From: Rubrivivax sp.
Lineage (GTDB): Bacteria > Pseudomonadota > Gammaproteobacteria > Burkholderiales > Burkholderiaceae_C
Assembly (NCBI GenBank): GCA_027484885.1
Contig: JAIXSD010000557.1
Span: forward strand, 1 to 5,232
Reading direction: 5' to 3'
DNA: 5,232 bases
In this document: positions 1 to 5,232 of the stretch, piece by piece
How the letters are laid out: every line of letters starts with the position of its first letter
Numbering within the stretch: position 1 is the stretch's first letter
Notes under the pieces: generated by a model
What the model saw: the letters and a program-made list of their open reading frames with translations, nothing else
The model's database searches: none
What the model was told of the DNA's origin: nothing
Program-made: the position numbers and the translations under genes

Positions 1-275
1 GCGGTCGGCGTCTTGTCCTGCAGCACCAGATGGGTGGCCAGCATGAAGCCCAGCGAGAGCAGGGGCACCGCCATCAGCAGCAGCATGAAGCCCACGGCCG
101 GCAGGATCATGAGCACAAAGGCCAGGAACACAAAGGTGGCGAACAGGCTGGCCAGGGCCAGGGGGCGGCGCTGGAAGACCTTGAAGCCATGGCGTATCCA
201 GAGCAGGCCATTGCGTGCCGGCACGGTCTGCAGGTGCAGCATCATGGCGGGGGTAGGGCGGCTGGCGTCACTCAT
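1..275 (-). CDS. BPSS1780-type integral membrane protein, N-terminal part (cut by window edge)
   Basis: Ninety-one codons are visible, reading leftward from an ATG at 273–275; the C-terminus lies outside the window. The protein opens with a short polar stretch (MSDASRPTPA), then a cytosolic-looking segment with RNGLLWIRHGFKVFQRRP at about residues 21–38. Two hydrophobic segments follow, about 39–58 and 61–83, both rich in Leu, Phe and Met. This N-terminal pattern, and its place directly downstream of thrB, match the uncharacterised BPSS1780 family of membrane proteins of Burkholderiales, by recall and not by search. The function is unknown. It starts 53 nt after the thrB stop on the same strand, so co-transcription is likely. 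Only a weak purine stretch (GAGAAG) precedes the start. Family confidence is moderate; membrane location is well supported. Confidence 0.75.
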   Translation of the reverse strand, partial: MSDASRPTPAMMLHLQTVPARNGLLWIRHGFKVFQRRPLALASLFATFVFLAFVLMILPAVGFMLLLMAVPLLSLGFMLATHLVLQDKTPT

Positions 276-328
276 TCCGTGGACTTCTCAAAAACTCGGT
301 GGGGCGTGGTGCGGCGCGGCTGGGCGCT

Positions 329-1333
329 TCACGTGGAGGGGAGGGCATGCCAGGCGCGCGCGATGCGCTCGCGCAGCACGCGTTCGAAATGGCTGGGGTC
401 ATGCGGCTTGAGCAGGCTGGCCTGGCGCGGCAGGTGCACATCCCAGAGCCGCGAGATCCAGAAGCGCAGCGCCGCAGCGCGCAGCAGGGCGGGCAGCAGG
501 CGGTGCTCGGTGCCGCTGAGCGGCCGCACCGATTCATACGCGCTCACAAAGGCCTGGGCGCGGGCTTCGTCAAGCCGGCCGCTGGCCAGGTCGATGCACC
601 AGTCGTTCAGGCACACAGCCAGATCGAAGAGCCAGGTGTCGACGCCGGCGAAATAGAAATCGAAGAAGCCGCTCAGGCGCTCGCGCCCCTGCAGGGGCTG
701 CACGCCCTCGGGCTGCGGTGGCAGCAGCTCGAACATCACGTTGTCGCGGAACAGATCGGCATGGATGGGGCCGCGCGGCAGCTCGGCATAGCTTTGCGAG
801 GCGGCCAGCTGCTGCTGGTAGGCCAGCTCCGCGCTGAGCAGCGCCGCTTGCTCGGGCGCCAGATGGGGCAGCAGCACGGGCACGGTGTCGGTCCACCAGG
901 CCAGGCCGCGCAGATTGGGCTGGTGCAGGGGGAAATCCTGGCCGGCCAGATGCATGCGGGCCAGGGCGGCGCCAACCTGCTCGCAGTGGAAGAGATCGGG
1001 CGCCAGCTGGTGGCCGCCGCGCAGCTTGTTGACCAGGGCGGCGGGCTTGCCCTGGATCTCGAACAGGATCTCGCCCCGCGCATCGGCCTGCGGGTCGGGC
1101 ACGGCCAGGCCGCGCGCGGCCAGGTGCTTCATCAGCTGCAGGTAGAAGGGCAGCTGTTCGAAGCTCAGGCGCTCGAACAGCGTCAGCACGAACTCGCCGC
1201 GCTCGGTGGTCAGGAAGTAGTTGGTGTTCTCGATGCCGGCGCCAATGCCGCGCAGCTCCAGCACCTGGCCCAGGTCCAGGCGGTTGATCAGGGCTTGCGC
1301 CTGCTCCAGTGTCACTTCGGTAAATACGGCCAT
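329..1333 (-). CDS. thrB: Homoserine kinase, ThrB2/APH-like type
   Basis: A 334-residue cytosolic kinase that phosphorylates L-homoserine with ATP to O-phosphohomoserine, the step before threonine synthase. It has the aminoglycoside phosphotransferase fold, not the GHMP fold of E. coli ThrB. The N-terminus MAVFTEVTLEQAQALI is typical of this type. A nucleotide-loop-like GIGAGIENTNYFL lies at about residues 29–41. The catalytic loop HADLFRDN is at 191–198, with D193 as the likely base. The metal-binding region DFYFAGVDTWLFDLA is at 225–239, with D225 as the likely ligand. Length fits the family. The frame stays open upstream to 1615, but that extension is Arg/Pro-rich, overlaps the DUF2782 gene and is not part of the family, so the ATG at 1331–1333 is chosen. 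A weak AAGCAG precedes it by 8 nt. It lies 94 nt downstream of the DUF2782 gene. Confidence 0.95.
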   Translation of the reverse strand: MAVFTEVTLEQAQALINRLDLGQVLELRGIGAGIENTNYFLTTERGEFVLTLFERLSFEQLPFYLQLMKHLAARGLAVPDPQADARGEILFEIQGKPAALVNKLRGGHQLAPDLFHCEQVGAALARMHLAGQDFPLHQPNLRGLAWWTDTVPVLLPHLAPEQAALLSAELAYQQQLAASQSYAELPRGPIHADLFRDNVMFELLPPQPEGVQPLQGRERLSGFFDFYFAGVDTWLFDLAVCLNDWCIDLASGRLDEARAQAFVSAYESVRPLSGTEHRLLPALLRAAALRFWISRLWDVHLPRQASLLKPHDPSHFERVLRERIARAWHALPST

Positions 1334-1427
1334 GTCAGCACTGCTTGATCGCTTGCTACAGCGTGGAAATCGAGGCGGGCGCGGCGGCGGCTTGAGGGAG
1401 TGAGGCTCAGGCGGCCGGGCGCAGCGC

Positions 1428-1805
1428 TCAGAAGTTGAAAACGTTCCAGACGCGTTTGCCGGCGGCGCCGCGCGTGGAGCCCGGGCCGGCCGACAGGTCG
1501 CGGCTGCCATCGCCCATGATGATTTCGTAGCTCGGTAGCTTGCTGTTCTTGGACTGGACCGTGACCTTCTGGGTCTGGCCGCGCACCCGGGTCTCTTCGA
1601 TGCGGGTGCTGTCATCCTCGATCACGGTGACGCTCACGCGCGCATCGGCCACGCCATCCGCGGCTGCGGCCGCGGGGGCTTCAGGCGCTGGAGCGGCGGG
1701 CTTGGCTGGCGCCGGATCGGCAGCCTGGGCCGAGGCGCAAAGAAGGCCGCTCAGCAGGGCCAGGACGGCCGGCAGTGATCGAAACCAAAAGGTCGAGGAG
1801 TTCAT
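1428..1805 (-). CDS. DUF2782 family small secreted/periplasmic protein
   Basis: A 125-residue protein of unknown function. Residues 1–28 form a clear Sec signal peptide: an Arg (FRS), a hydrophobic core LPAVLALLSGLLCASA and a likely cleavage after AQA. A low-complexity Ala/Pro linker (about 29–50) follows. The conserved domain then covers about 55–125: VSVTVIEDDSTRIEETRVRG, with the later YEII and RVWNVFNF end. This layout matches DUF2782, a proteobacterial family often found beside polA and thrB; the assignment is by recall. It is the first gene of the leftward cluster. An in-frame stop lies 12 nt before the ATG, so this is the only upstream start. No Shine-Dalgarno sequence is visible, and a TAGAAT box almost touches the start codon, so the message may be leaderless. 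Confidence 0.8.
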   Translation of the reverse strand: MNSSTFWFRSLPAVLALLSGLLCASAQAADPAPAKPAAPAPEAPAAAAADGVADARVSVTVIEDDSTRIEETRVRGQTQKVTVQSKNSKLPSYEIIMGDGSRDLSAGPGSTRGAAGKRVWNVFNF

Positions 1806-1811
1806 GCCGGC

Positions 1812-1817
1812 ATTCTA
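1812..1817 (-). promoter_or_regulatory. Possible -10 box of the leftward DUF2782–thrB cluster
   Basis: Read on the minus strand, 1817–1812 is TAGAAT, five of six matches to the sigma-70 -10 consensus. It ends 6 nt before the DUF2782 start codon, which would put transcription start at or next to the ATG. No convincing -35 hexamer sits 16–18 nt upstream, so this is a weak call. The lack of a ribosome binding site at this gene is the only supporting point. Confidence 0.25.
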
Positions 1818-1908
1818 GGGCCGGGGCCACGGGCCCAGCGCTTGCAGGGTCGCTGCCCCGGCCTCACGCCCGCGGCTGTTTTTGCCTAACCCGCAGTTCG
1901 CACAGCGC

Positions 1909-1938
1909 TTGTTGGTACCAGGGGTTTTGCGCTAGGAT
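1909..1938 (+). promoter_or_regulatory. Candidate promoter for the riboswitch–cobalamin operon
   Basis: TTGTTG (1909–1914) and TAGGAT (1933–1938) are separated by 18 nt and match the sigma-70 consensus at three and four of six positions. The predicted transcription start, about 1945, falls exactly where the riboswitch P1 helix begins. That position is the main reason to believe it; the hexamers alone would not be convincing. Confidence 0.35.
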
Positions 1939-1945
1939 GCGGGCC

Positions 1946-2175
1946 TGTTGGTGCTCGTGGGACTCCCAAAAGTCCCGCAGTTAAACGGGAATCAGTAGTT
2001 GCAAGCCGTCCCTTCGGACCTTGCCTGACTGAGCTGCCCCCGCAACGGTGCGTGAACGAAGCGGCCTGGCCTTGCGCCAAGCTGGCCTCAGGGTTCATCT
2101 CAAGCCACTGGATGTTGTTGTCTGCATCTGGGAAGGCGATGGACTCGATTTCACCAGCCCGGATACCGGCCAACG
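1946..2175 (+). promoter_or_regulatory. Cobalamin (adenosylcobalamin-type) riboswitch aptamer
   Basis: An RNA element that binds cobalamin and normally represses downstream B12 synthesis or cobalt transport genes. All the expected landmarks appear in order. They are the 5' GTTGGTGCT (1947–1955), a small GGGACT/AGTCCC hairpin (1959–1976), the core GTTAAACGGGAA (about 1980–1991) and a GTCC/GGAC hairpin (2009–2018). Then come the B12 box GCTGCCCCCGCAACGGT (2033–2049), GCCACTG (2104–2110), GGGAAGGCG (2130–2138) and the 3' end CAGCCCGGATACCGGCC. The closing helix P1 pairs GTTGG (1947–1951) with CCAAC (2170–2174), possibly with one extra G·U pair. It precedes a cobalt permease and corrin-ring genes on the same strand, as expected. 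The exact ligand preference is not readable by eye. Confidence 0.95.
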
Positions 2176-2179
2176 AAGC

Positions 2180-2209
2180 GGTGCGCCGCAGCCCCAGGGC
2201 TGCCGCACC
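2180..2209 (+). promoter_or_regulatory. Strong hairpin directly after the riboswitch aptamer
   Basis: GGTGCG (2180–2185) pairs with CGCACC (2204–2209), and GCAGCC (2188–2193) pairs with GGCTGC (2198–2203). This leaves a two-base CC bulge and a CCAG loop: twelve perfect base pairs. It starts four bases after P1 ends. No U-tract follows, so it is not an ordinary intrinsic terminator. It may be a spacer stem or part of the expression platform. Confidence 0.6.
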
Positions 2210-2515
2210 ATGTGGCGAGAACCTGCGGGGAAGCGGGCAATCGCGCTGTTTCGGTGTCTCTACCCATGGATTCCTCTCCCTCCTAGGCCCTGATCGGGTC
2301 TGAGTTTCGGGTTCTCGCTCGTCGGGCCTTGTGGCCTGTGCGCGGCCAGCCTGGATCGGTTTCGCTCGTCCTCGGCGCTGCTGCGTCGGTGCAAGAGCGG
2401 CCGGCCGGCTGAGGCTGCTGCATGGCCGATTGCGCCCAGCGCCGTGCTGCCGACCCTGCTTCTGACCCCGGCCCCGAAATCTTTTCCCCGCTGACGCGTG
2501 CGCCCGGCTCTGGCC

Positions 2516-2562
2516 GAGGCCTGCGCGTGGCGCGCCCCTGCGCGGCCTCTTCTCTCTTTCTC
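2516..2562 (+). terminator. Imperfect intrinsic-terminator-like stem with pyrimidine tract, candidate riboswitch expression platform
   Basis: GAGGCC (2516–2521) plus GCGC (2523–2526) pair with GCGC (2540–2543) plus GGCCTC (2544–2549), with one bulged T at 2522 and a 13-nt loop. A pyrimidine run, TTCTCTCTTTCTC (2550–2562), follows at once. The tail is half C, weaker than a true U-tract. It lies about 50 nt before the cbiM start, where a regulated terminator would make sense, but about 340 nt after the aptamer, which is far. In a GC-rich genome such stems also arise by chance. Confidence 0.35.
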
Positions 2563-2613
2563 GGCTGCGCTGTGTTCCACCCACCCACCGTCACTCTCAC
2601 CGGAGCTGCCACC

Positions 2614-3267
2614 ATGCACATCGAACCCGGGCTGATCGCCCCCGCCAAACTGACCCTGGCCGCCGCCGTGGCCGCGCCCCTGGTGCTGGCGCATCTGCCG
2701 CCGCTGTTCAAGCAGCCGGCGCTCTTGCTGCGCACCTTGCTGGCGGCGCTGTTCTTCTCGCTCTTCATGCAGGCCTTTCACATGAAGGCGGGGCCGTCGG
2801 AGCTGCATTTCCTCGGCGCCATGCCGCTCTACCTGAGCTTTGGCTTTGTGCCCACGCTCGTGGGCCTGCCCTTGGGCCTGCTGCTGCAAGGCCTGGTGTT
2901 CGAGCCGCAGGATCTGGTGCATCTGGCGGTGAACTCGCTCTCGCTGATGCTGCCGCTGATGGCGGTGCACCACGGCCTGGCCCGGCGCCTGGTTCATGGC
3001 GAGCGGCCGGTCACGGTCAAGACCTTGCTGCAGCTGGACAGCGCCTACTACGGCGGCGTGATCGCCATGGTGGGCTTCTGGCTGGCCCTGGGCCAGGGTG
3101 AGACCAGCCTGGCCGAATGGGCGCGCTTTGCCATCGCCTACGCGCCGGTCGTGATGCTGGAGCCCCTGGTGACCTTGGGCACGCTGTGGCTGCTGCGTGC
3201 CGATGGCCCGCTGCGCCGCCTGCCGCTGGCGGCCCAGTGTTTTGCACCTCAGCCAGGCCGGGCATGA
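2614..3267 (+). CDS. cbiM: CbiM-family cobalt-binding permease (ECF-type cobalt uptake S component)
   Basis: A 217-residue inner-membrane protein, the substrate-binding subunit for Co2+ uptake feeding B12 synthesis. The start at 2614 gives the hallmark N-terminus MHIEPG. In CbiM/NikM proteins the free amino end and His2 bind the metal, so the longer open frame from 2422 is rejected. GPSELHFLGA (60–69) supplies H65, the likely counterpart of the second metal-binding His. FGFVPTLVGLPLGLLLQGL (76–94) and FEPQDLVHLAVNSLSLMLP (96–114) are strongly family-like. Hydrophobic segments lie near 13–31, 36–55, 66–95, 101–120, 146–160 and 172–194. GGAG sits 8 nt before the ATG. No CbiN, CbiQ or CbiO is adjacent: the next gene, cobM, overlaps by 4 nt. 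Cobalt is preferred over nickel because of the riboswitch and neighbours; the sequence alone would not separate the two. Confidence 0.85.
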   Translation: MHIEPGLIAPAKLTLAAAVAAPLVLAHLPPLFKQPALLLRTLLAALFFSLFMQAFHMKAGPSELHFLGAMPLYLSFGFVPTLVGLPLGLLLQGLVFEPQDLVHLAVNSLSLMLPLMAVHHGLARRLVHGERPVTVKTLLQLDSAYYGGVIAMVGFWLALGQGETSLAEWARFAIAYAPVVMLEPLVTLGTLWLLRADGPLRRLPLAAQCFAPQPGRA

Positions 3268-4079
3268 GCGAAGCGCGAGCCGAGCCCGGCACGGTCTGGT
3301 TTGTCGGTGCCGGCCCGGGCGACCCGGACCTGATCACGGTCAAGGGCCGCGCCCTGATCGAGCGCGCCGGTGCCATCCTCTTCGCCGGCTCCCTGGTCGA
3401 TGAGGCGGCCACGCGCTGGGCGCCACCGGGCTGCGAGATCGCCGATTCGAAAGGCATGACGCTGGACCAGATGTCGGCCTGGCTGATCGAGCGCGCGGCG
3501 CGCCACGACACCGTGCTGCGCCTGCAGACCGGCGATCCAGCGCTCTACGGCGCATTGATGGAGCTGGTGCAGCCGCTCGACGCGGCCGGCGTGCCGCTGC
3601 GCGTGGTGCCGGGCGTGTCTTCGGCCATGGCCTCGGCCGCGGCGGCGGTGGAAACCTTCACCTTGCCGGAGCTGACGCAGACGGTCATCTTCACCCGCGT
3701 GGCCGGGCGCACGCCCATGCCGGCGGGCGAGGACCTGGCGGCCCTGGCCGCGCACCGCTGCACCTTGTGCATCTTTCTGTCCATCACCTTGCTGGGCCAG
3801 CTCACGGCCGAGCTGCGCGCGGCCGGCTGGGCCGAGGACGCGCCCATCCTGGTGGTGCACAAGGCCTCCTGGCCGGGCGAGGAGCAGATCCTGCGCGCCA
3901 CCCTGGCCGATGTGAAACAGCGCTGCCGCGAGGCCGGCATCGTCAGCCAGTCCATGGTCATCGCCAGCCCGACCCTGGGCTCGCGCCACTGGCCCGAGCT
4001 GGCCAAGTCCAAGCTCTACGACCCCAGCTTCACCCACCGCTTCCGCCGCGCCCGCGCGCCGGCCCAGCCCGAACTCTGA
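3264..4079 (+). CDS. cobM: Precorrin-4 C11-methyltransferase (CobM/CbiF)
   Basis: A 271-residue soluble SAM-dependent methylase that adds the C11 methyl group to precorrin-4 (or cobalt-precorrin-4) in corrin-ring synthesis. It has the tetrapyrrole methylase fold. The N-terminal GAGPGDPDLITVKG is at residues 15–28, LQTGDPALYGA at 87–97 and VVPGVSSAMASAAA at 114–127. TLPELTQTVIFTR at 133–145 and the later HRCTLCIFLS (164–173) and VHKASWPGEE point to CobM/CbiF and not to CobA, CobI or CobJ. Length matches the family. Its ATG overlaps the cbiM stop as ATGA, with no strong ribosome binding site, so translation is probably coupled. CobM and CbiF cannot be told apart here; a CbiX chelatase two codon-widths downstream means cobalt-precorrin-4 could be the real substrate. 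Confidence 0.95.
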   Translation: MSEARAEPGTVWFVGAGPGDPDLITVKGRALIERAGAILFAGSLVDEAATRWAPPGCEIADSKGMTLDQMSAWLIERAARHDTVLRLQTGDPALYGALMELVQPLDAAGVPLRVVPGVSSAMASAAAAVETFTLPELTQTVIFTRVAGRTPMPAGEDLAALAAHRCTLCIFLSITLLGQLTAELRAAGWAEDAPILVVHKASWPGEEQILRATLADVKQRCREAGIVSQSMVIASPTLGSRHWPELAKSKLYDPSFTHRFRRARAPAQPEL

Positions 4080-4091
4080 GGCGCAACTCTC

Positions 4092-5102
4092 ATGTCAATC
4101 ACTCCCAACGAAACCATCCTGCTGGTGGGCCACGGCTCGCGCGAGGCCGGCGCCAACGACGAGATCGAGGCCTTTGCCCAGCAATGGCGCCAGCGTCAGC
4201 CGGGCTGGCGCATCGAGGTCTGCTTCATCGAGTTTGCGCCGGTGATGCTGCACAGCGGCCTGCGCCGCGCCGCTGCCGGTGCGCAGCGCGTGCTGGTGCT
4301 GCCGCTGATCCTCAATGCCGCAGGGCATGTGAAGATGGACATCCCGCAGGCCATCGACAGCGCGCGGCTGGACTGCCCGGGCACGCAGTTCCTCTATGCG
4401 CCGCACTTGAGCGCCTGCGACCCCATCCTCGCCCTGCTCAAGCGCCGCCTGCGCCAGGCCATGATGAGCCTGGACATGCCCGACCCGCGCAACACCGGCG
4501 TGGTGCTGCTGGGCCGCGGCGCCTCGGACCGCCAGGCCAATGGCGATGTGGCCAAGATGGCGCGCTGGCTGCTGGAGGAGGGCGACCATGAGCTGGTCGA
4601 TGTGGCCTTCACCGGCATCACCCACCCGCGCCTGGAGCGGGTGGTGCAGCGGCAAAGCCAGCAACTGATGACGCAGATCGTCGTGCTGCCTTACTACCTG
4701 TTCAGCGGCACCTTGATCAGCCGCATCCAGCGCCAGGTCGAGCATCTGCGCCTGCAGTACCCGCAGCTGCGTTTTGCCCTGGCCGACTACTTCGGCGCCG
4801 AGCGCGAGATCTTCGAGCTGCTGGAGCAGCGCGCCGCCGACCTGCGCGCCGGCGCCCCGGCCGCCCTGATGCCCTGCGATGGCTGCAAGTTCCGCGAGAT
4901 CGCCGTCAGCCTGGGCCATGGCGGCCACCACCATGGGCCGGAGCCGCATGTCCATGATCACGACCATGGGCATGACCATTCGCATGACCATTCGCATGCA
5001 CACGATCACAGCCATGGCCATAGCCACTCGCATGAGCACGGTCATGAGCACCACCACCATCACCCCCACGACGACCATGCCCACGGGCATGCCCCGGCAT
5101 GA
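4092..5102 (+). CDS. cbiX: Long-form sirohydrochlorin cobaltochelatase CbiX with MxCxxC motif and His-rich tail
   Basis: A 336-residue class II chelatase that inserts Co2+ into sirohydrochlorin. It is a tandem of two CbiX domains. The first carries both catalytic-type histidines: H14 in LLVGHGSRE and H79 in LNAAGHVKMDIP. In the second the equivalents are replaced, GRGASD with R142 and LFSGTLISRI near 204–213, as usual in long CbiX, where only one half is catalytic. MPCDGC at 260–265 fits the MxCxxC motif known from long CbiX of Bacillus megaterium, which carries an Fe-S cluster. Residues 276–336 hold 30 His (17 CAT, 13 CAC), mixed with Asp, Ser and Gly, a probable metal-binding or storage tail. 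GAGG (4078–4081) overlaps the cobM stop and sits 10 nt before the ATG. The 3' end overlaps the next gene by 4 nt. Confidence 0.95.
   Translation: MSITPNETILLVGHGSREAGANDEIEAFAQQWRQRQPGWRIEVCFIEFAPVMLHSGLRRAAAGAQRVLVLPLILNAAGHVKMDIPQAIDSARLDCPGTQFLYAPHLSACDPILALLKRRLRQAMMSLDMPDPRNTGVVLLGRGASDRQANGDVAKMARWLLEEGDHELVDVAFTGITHPRLERVVQRQSQQLMTQIVVLPYYLFSGTLISRIQRQVEHLRLQYPQLRFALADYFGAEREIFELLEQRAADLRAGAPAALMPCDGCKFREIAVSLGHGGHHHGPEPHVHDHDHGHDHSHDHSHAHDHSHGHSHSHEHGHEHHHHHPHDDHAHGHAPA
4970..4993 (+). repeat. Two exact tandem copies of a 12-bp unit inside the His tail of cbiX
   Basis: GCATGACCATTC occurs at 4970–4981 and again, unbroken, at 4982–4993, followed by a partial third unit GCATG. The unit is in frame and adds His-Asp-His-Ser per copy, so gain or loss changes tail length by four residues without a frameshift. 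Confidence 0.85.
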
Positions 5103-5232
5103 GCGTGCACCACGCCCAGGGCAACACCGTCACCGAGCAGCTGACCGCCGCCGGGCGGGCCATCGAGCATGACTCCTTCGCGGTGATCGACCGCGAGGTC
5201 GGCCCGCATGGCTACGACGCCCTGCAGTGGCC
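5099..5232 (+). CDS. cobH: Precorrin-8X methylmutase, N-terminal part (cut by window edge)
   Basis: Forty-four codons are visible from an ATG at 5099–5101 that overlaps the cbiX stop as ATGA; the rest lies beyond the window. The visible N-terminus contains AGRAIEHDSFAVIDREVGPHGY at about residues 18–39, matching the start of precorrin-8X methylmutase (CobH/CbiC: Ile-Glu, Ser-Phe, Ile-Asp-Arg-Glu pattern). This enzyme moves the C11 methyl to C12, giving hydrogenobyrinic acid, or cobyrinic acid in the cobalt-containing branch. No Shine-Dalgarno sequence is visible, so translation is probably coupled to cbiX. The catalytic His region is not in the window. The position after cobM and cbiX supports the call. 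Confidence 0.88.
   Translation, partial: MSVHHAQGNTVTEQLTAAGRAIEHDSFAVIDREVGPHGYDALQW

Larger units (their letters stand above)
2176..2613 (+). other. Long untranslated leader between riboswitch and cbiM
   Basis: About 440 bases with no supportable protein gene. The frame of cbiM is open back to 2422, but the extra 64 residues are unlike any CbiM N-terminus and would bury the metal-binding N-terminal Met-His. A seven-codon ATG–TAG stretch at 2265–2285 has no ribosome binding site. No CbtB-like or other small membrane protein was seen. The region holds two hairpins listed separately and a GGAG ribosome binding site (2602–2605) placed 8 nt before the cbiM ATG. Confidence 0.7.

Noticed and set aside
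299..1348. Long open frame on the plus strand (about 349 codons) opposite thrB
   Set aside because: It is the antisense shadow of a well-supported kinase; it is Gln/Ala/Gly-rich, with no recognisable domain, and arises from high GC content.
1334..1615. N-terminal extension of thrB by 94 codons
   Set aside because: The extension is Arg/Pro/Ser-rich, overlaps the DUF2782 gene in another frame and precedes the family-typical MAVFTE start.
2265..2285. Seven-codon upstream ORF in the leader (MDSSPS)
   Set aside because: No ribosome binding site, and too short to distinguish from chance.
1886..2584. Minus-strand open frame of 232 codons across the riboswitch
   Set aside because: It is antisense to a clear structured RNA, is rich in Arg, Gly and Ala, and has no family resemblance.
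2422..2613. N-terminal extension of cbiM by 64 codons
   Set aside because: CbiM needs a free Met-His N-terminus for metal binding, and GGAG is correctly placed for the ATG at 2614; the extension looks like leader RNA.
4095..5090. Minus-strand open frame of 331 codons opposite cbiX, with a Met/Val-rich start
   Set aside because: The Met/Val run is simply the reverse complement of the CAT/CAC histidine codons; it is not a membrane protein.
4917..5099. His-rich tail as a separate CRISPR-like or regulatory repeat
   Set aside because: The periodicity follows codon-level His-X repeats in frame with cbiX; there are no spacers or palindromic repeats of constant length.

Overview
The window is GC-rich and densely coding. 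It looks like a chromosomal segment of a betaproteobacterium of order Burkholderiales, probably in the Rubrivivax/Roseateles/Paucibacter group. This rests on codon bias, on the DUF2782–thrB–BPSS1780-type membrane protein cluster and on a riboswitch-led cobalamin operon. The genus is an inference; the sequence alone does not fix it.

Left half (1–1805, minus strand): a three-gene leftward cluster. Its first gene is a small secreted DUF2782 protein (1428–1805). It is followed by homoserine kinase thrB of the APH-like type (329–1333), and then by the N-terminal part of a BPSS1780-type membrane protein that runs off the left edge (1–275).

Middle (1806–2613): no protein gene is supported. About 140 bases hold the divergent promoter region. 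A cobalamin (B12) riboswitch follows on the plus strand (about 1946–2175), with all the landmark boxes visible. After it come roughly 440 bases of untranslated leader. The leader holds a strong hairpin directly after the aptamer and, about 50 bases before the first gene, an imperfect stem followed by a pyrimidine tract that could be the terminator of the expression platform.

Right half (2614–5232, plus strand): a tightly packed cobalt/cobalamin operon. A CbiM-family cobalt permease (2614–3267) overlaps cobM (precorrin-4 C11-methyltransferase, 3264–4079) by 4 nt. After 12 nt comes a long-form CbiX cobaltochelatase with a MxCxxC motif and a 30-histidine tail (4092–5102). This overlaps by 4 nt the start of precorrin-8X methylmutase (cobH/cbiC, 5099 to the window edge). 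The logic is coherent: B12 shuts off cobalt import and corrin-ring synthesis through the riboswitch; without B12, cobalt is imported, stored or delivered, and inserted, and the ring is methylated and rearranged.

No wholly new system was found. The points most worth following up are the CbiM-type permease with no CbiN/CbiQ/CbiO next to it, the very long leader with its putative terminator, and the combination of an early cobalt chelatase with a CobM-type methylase.
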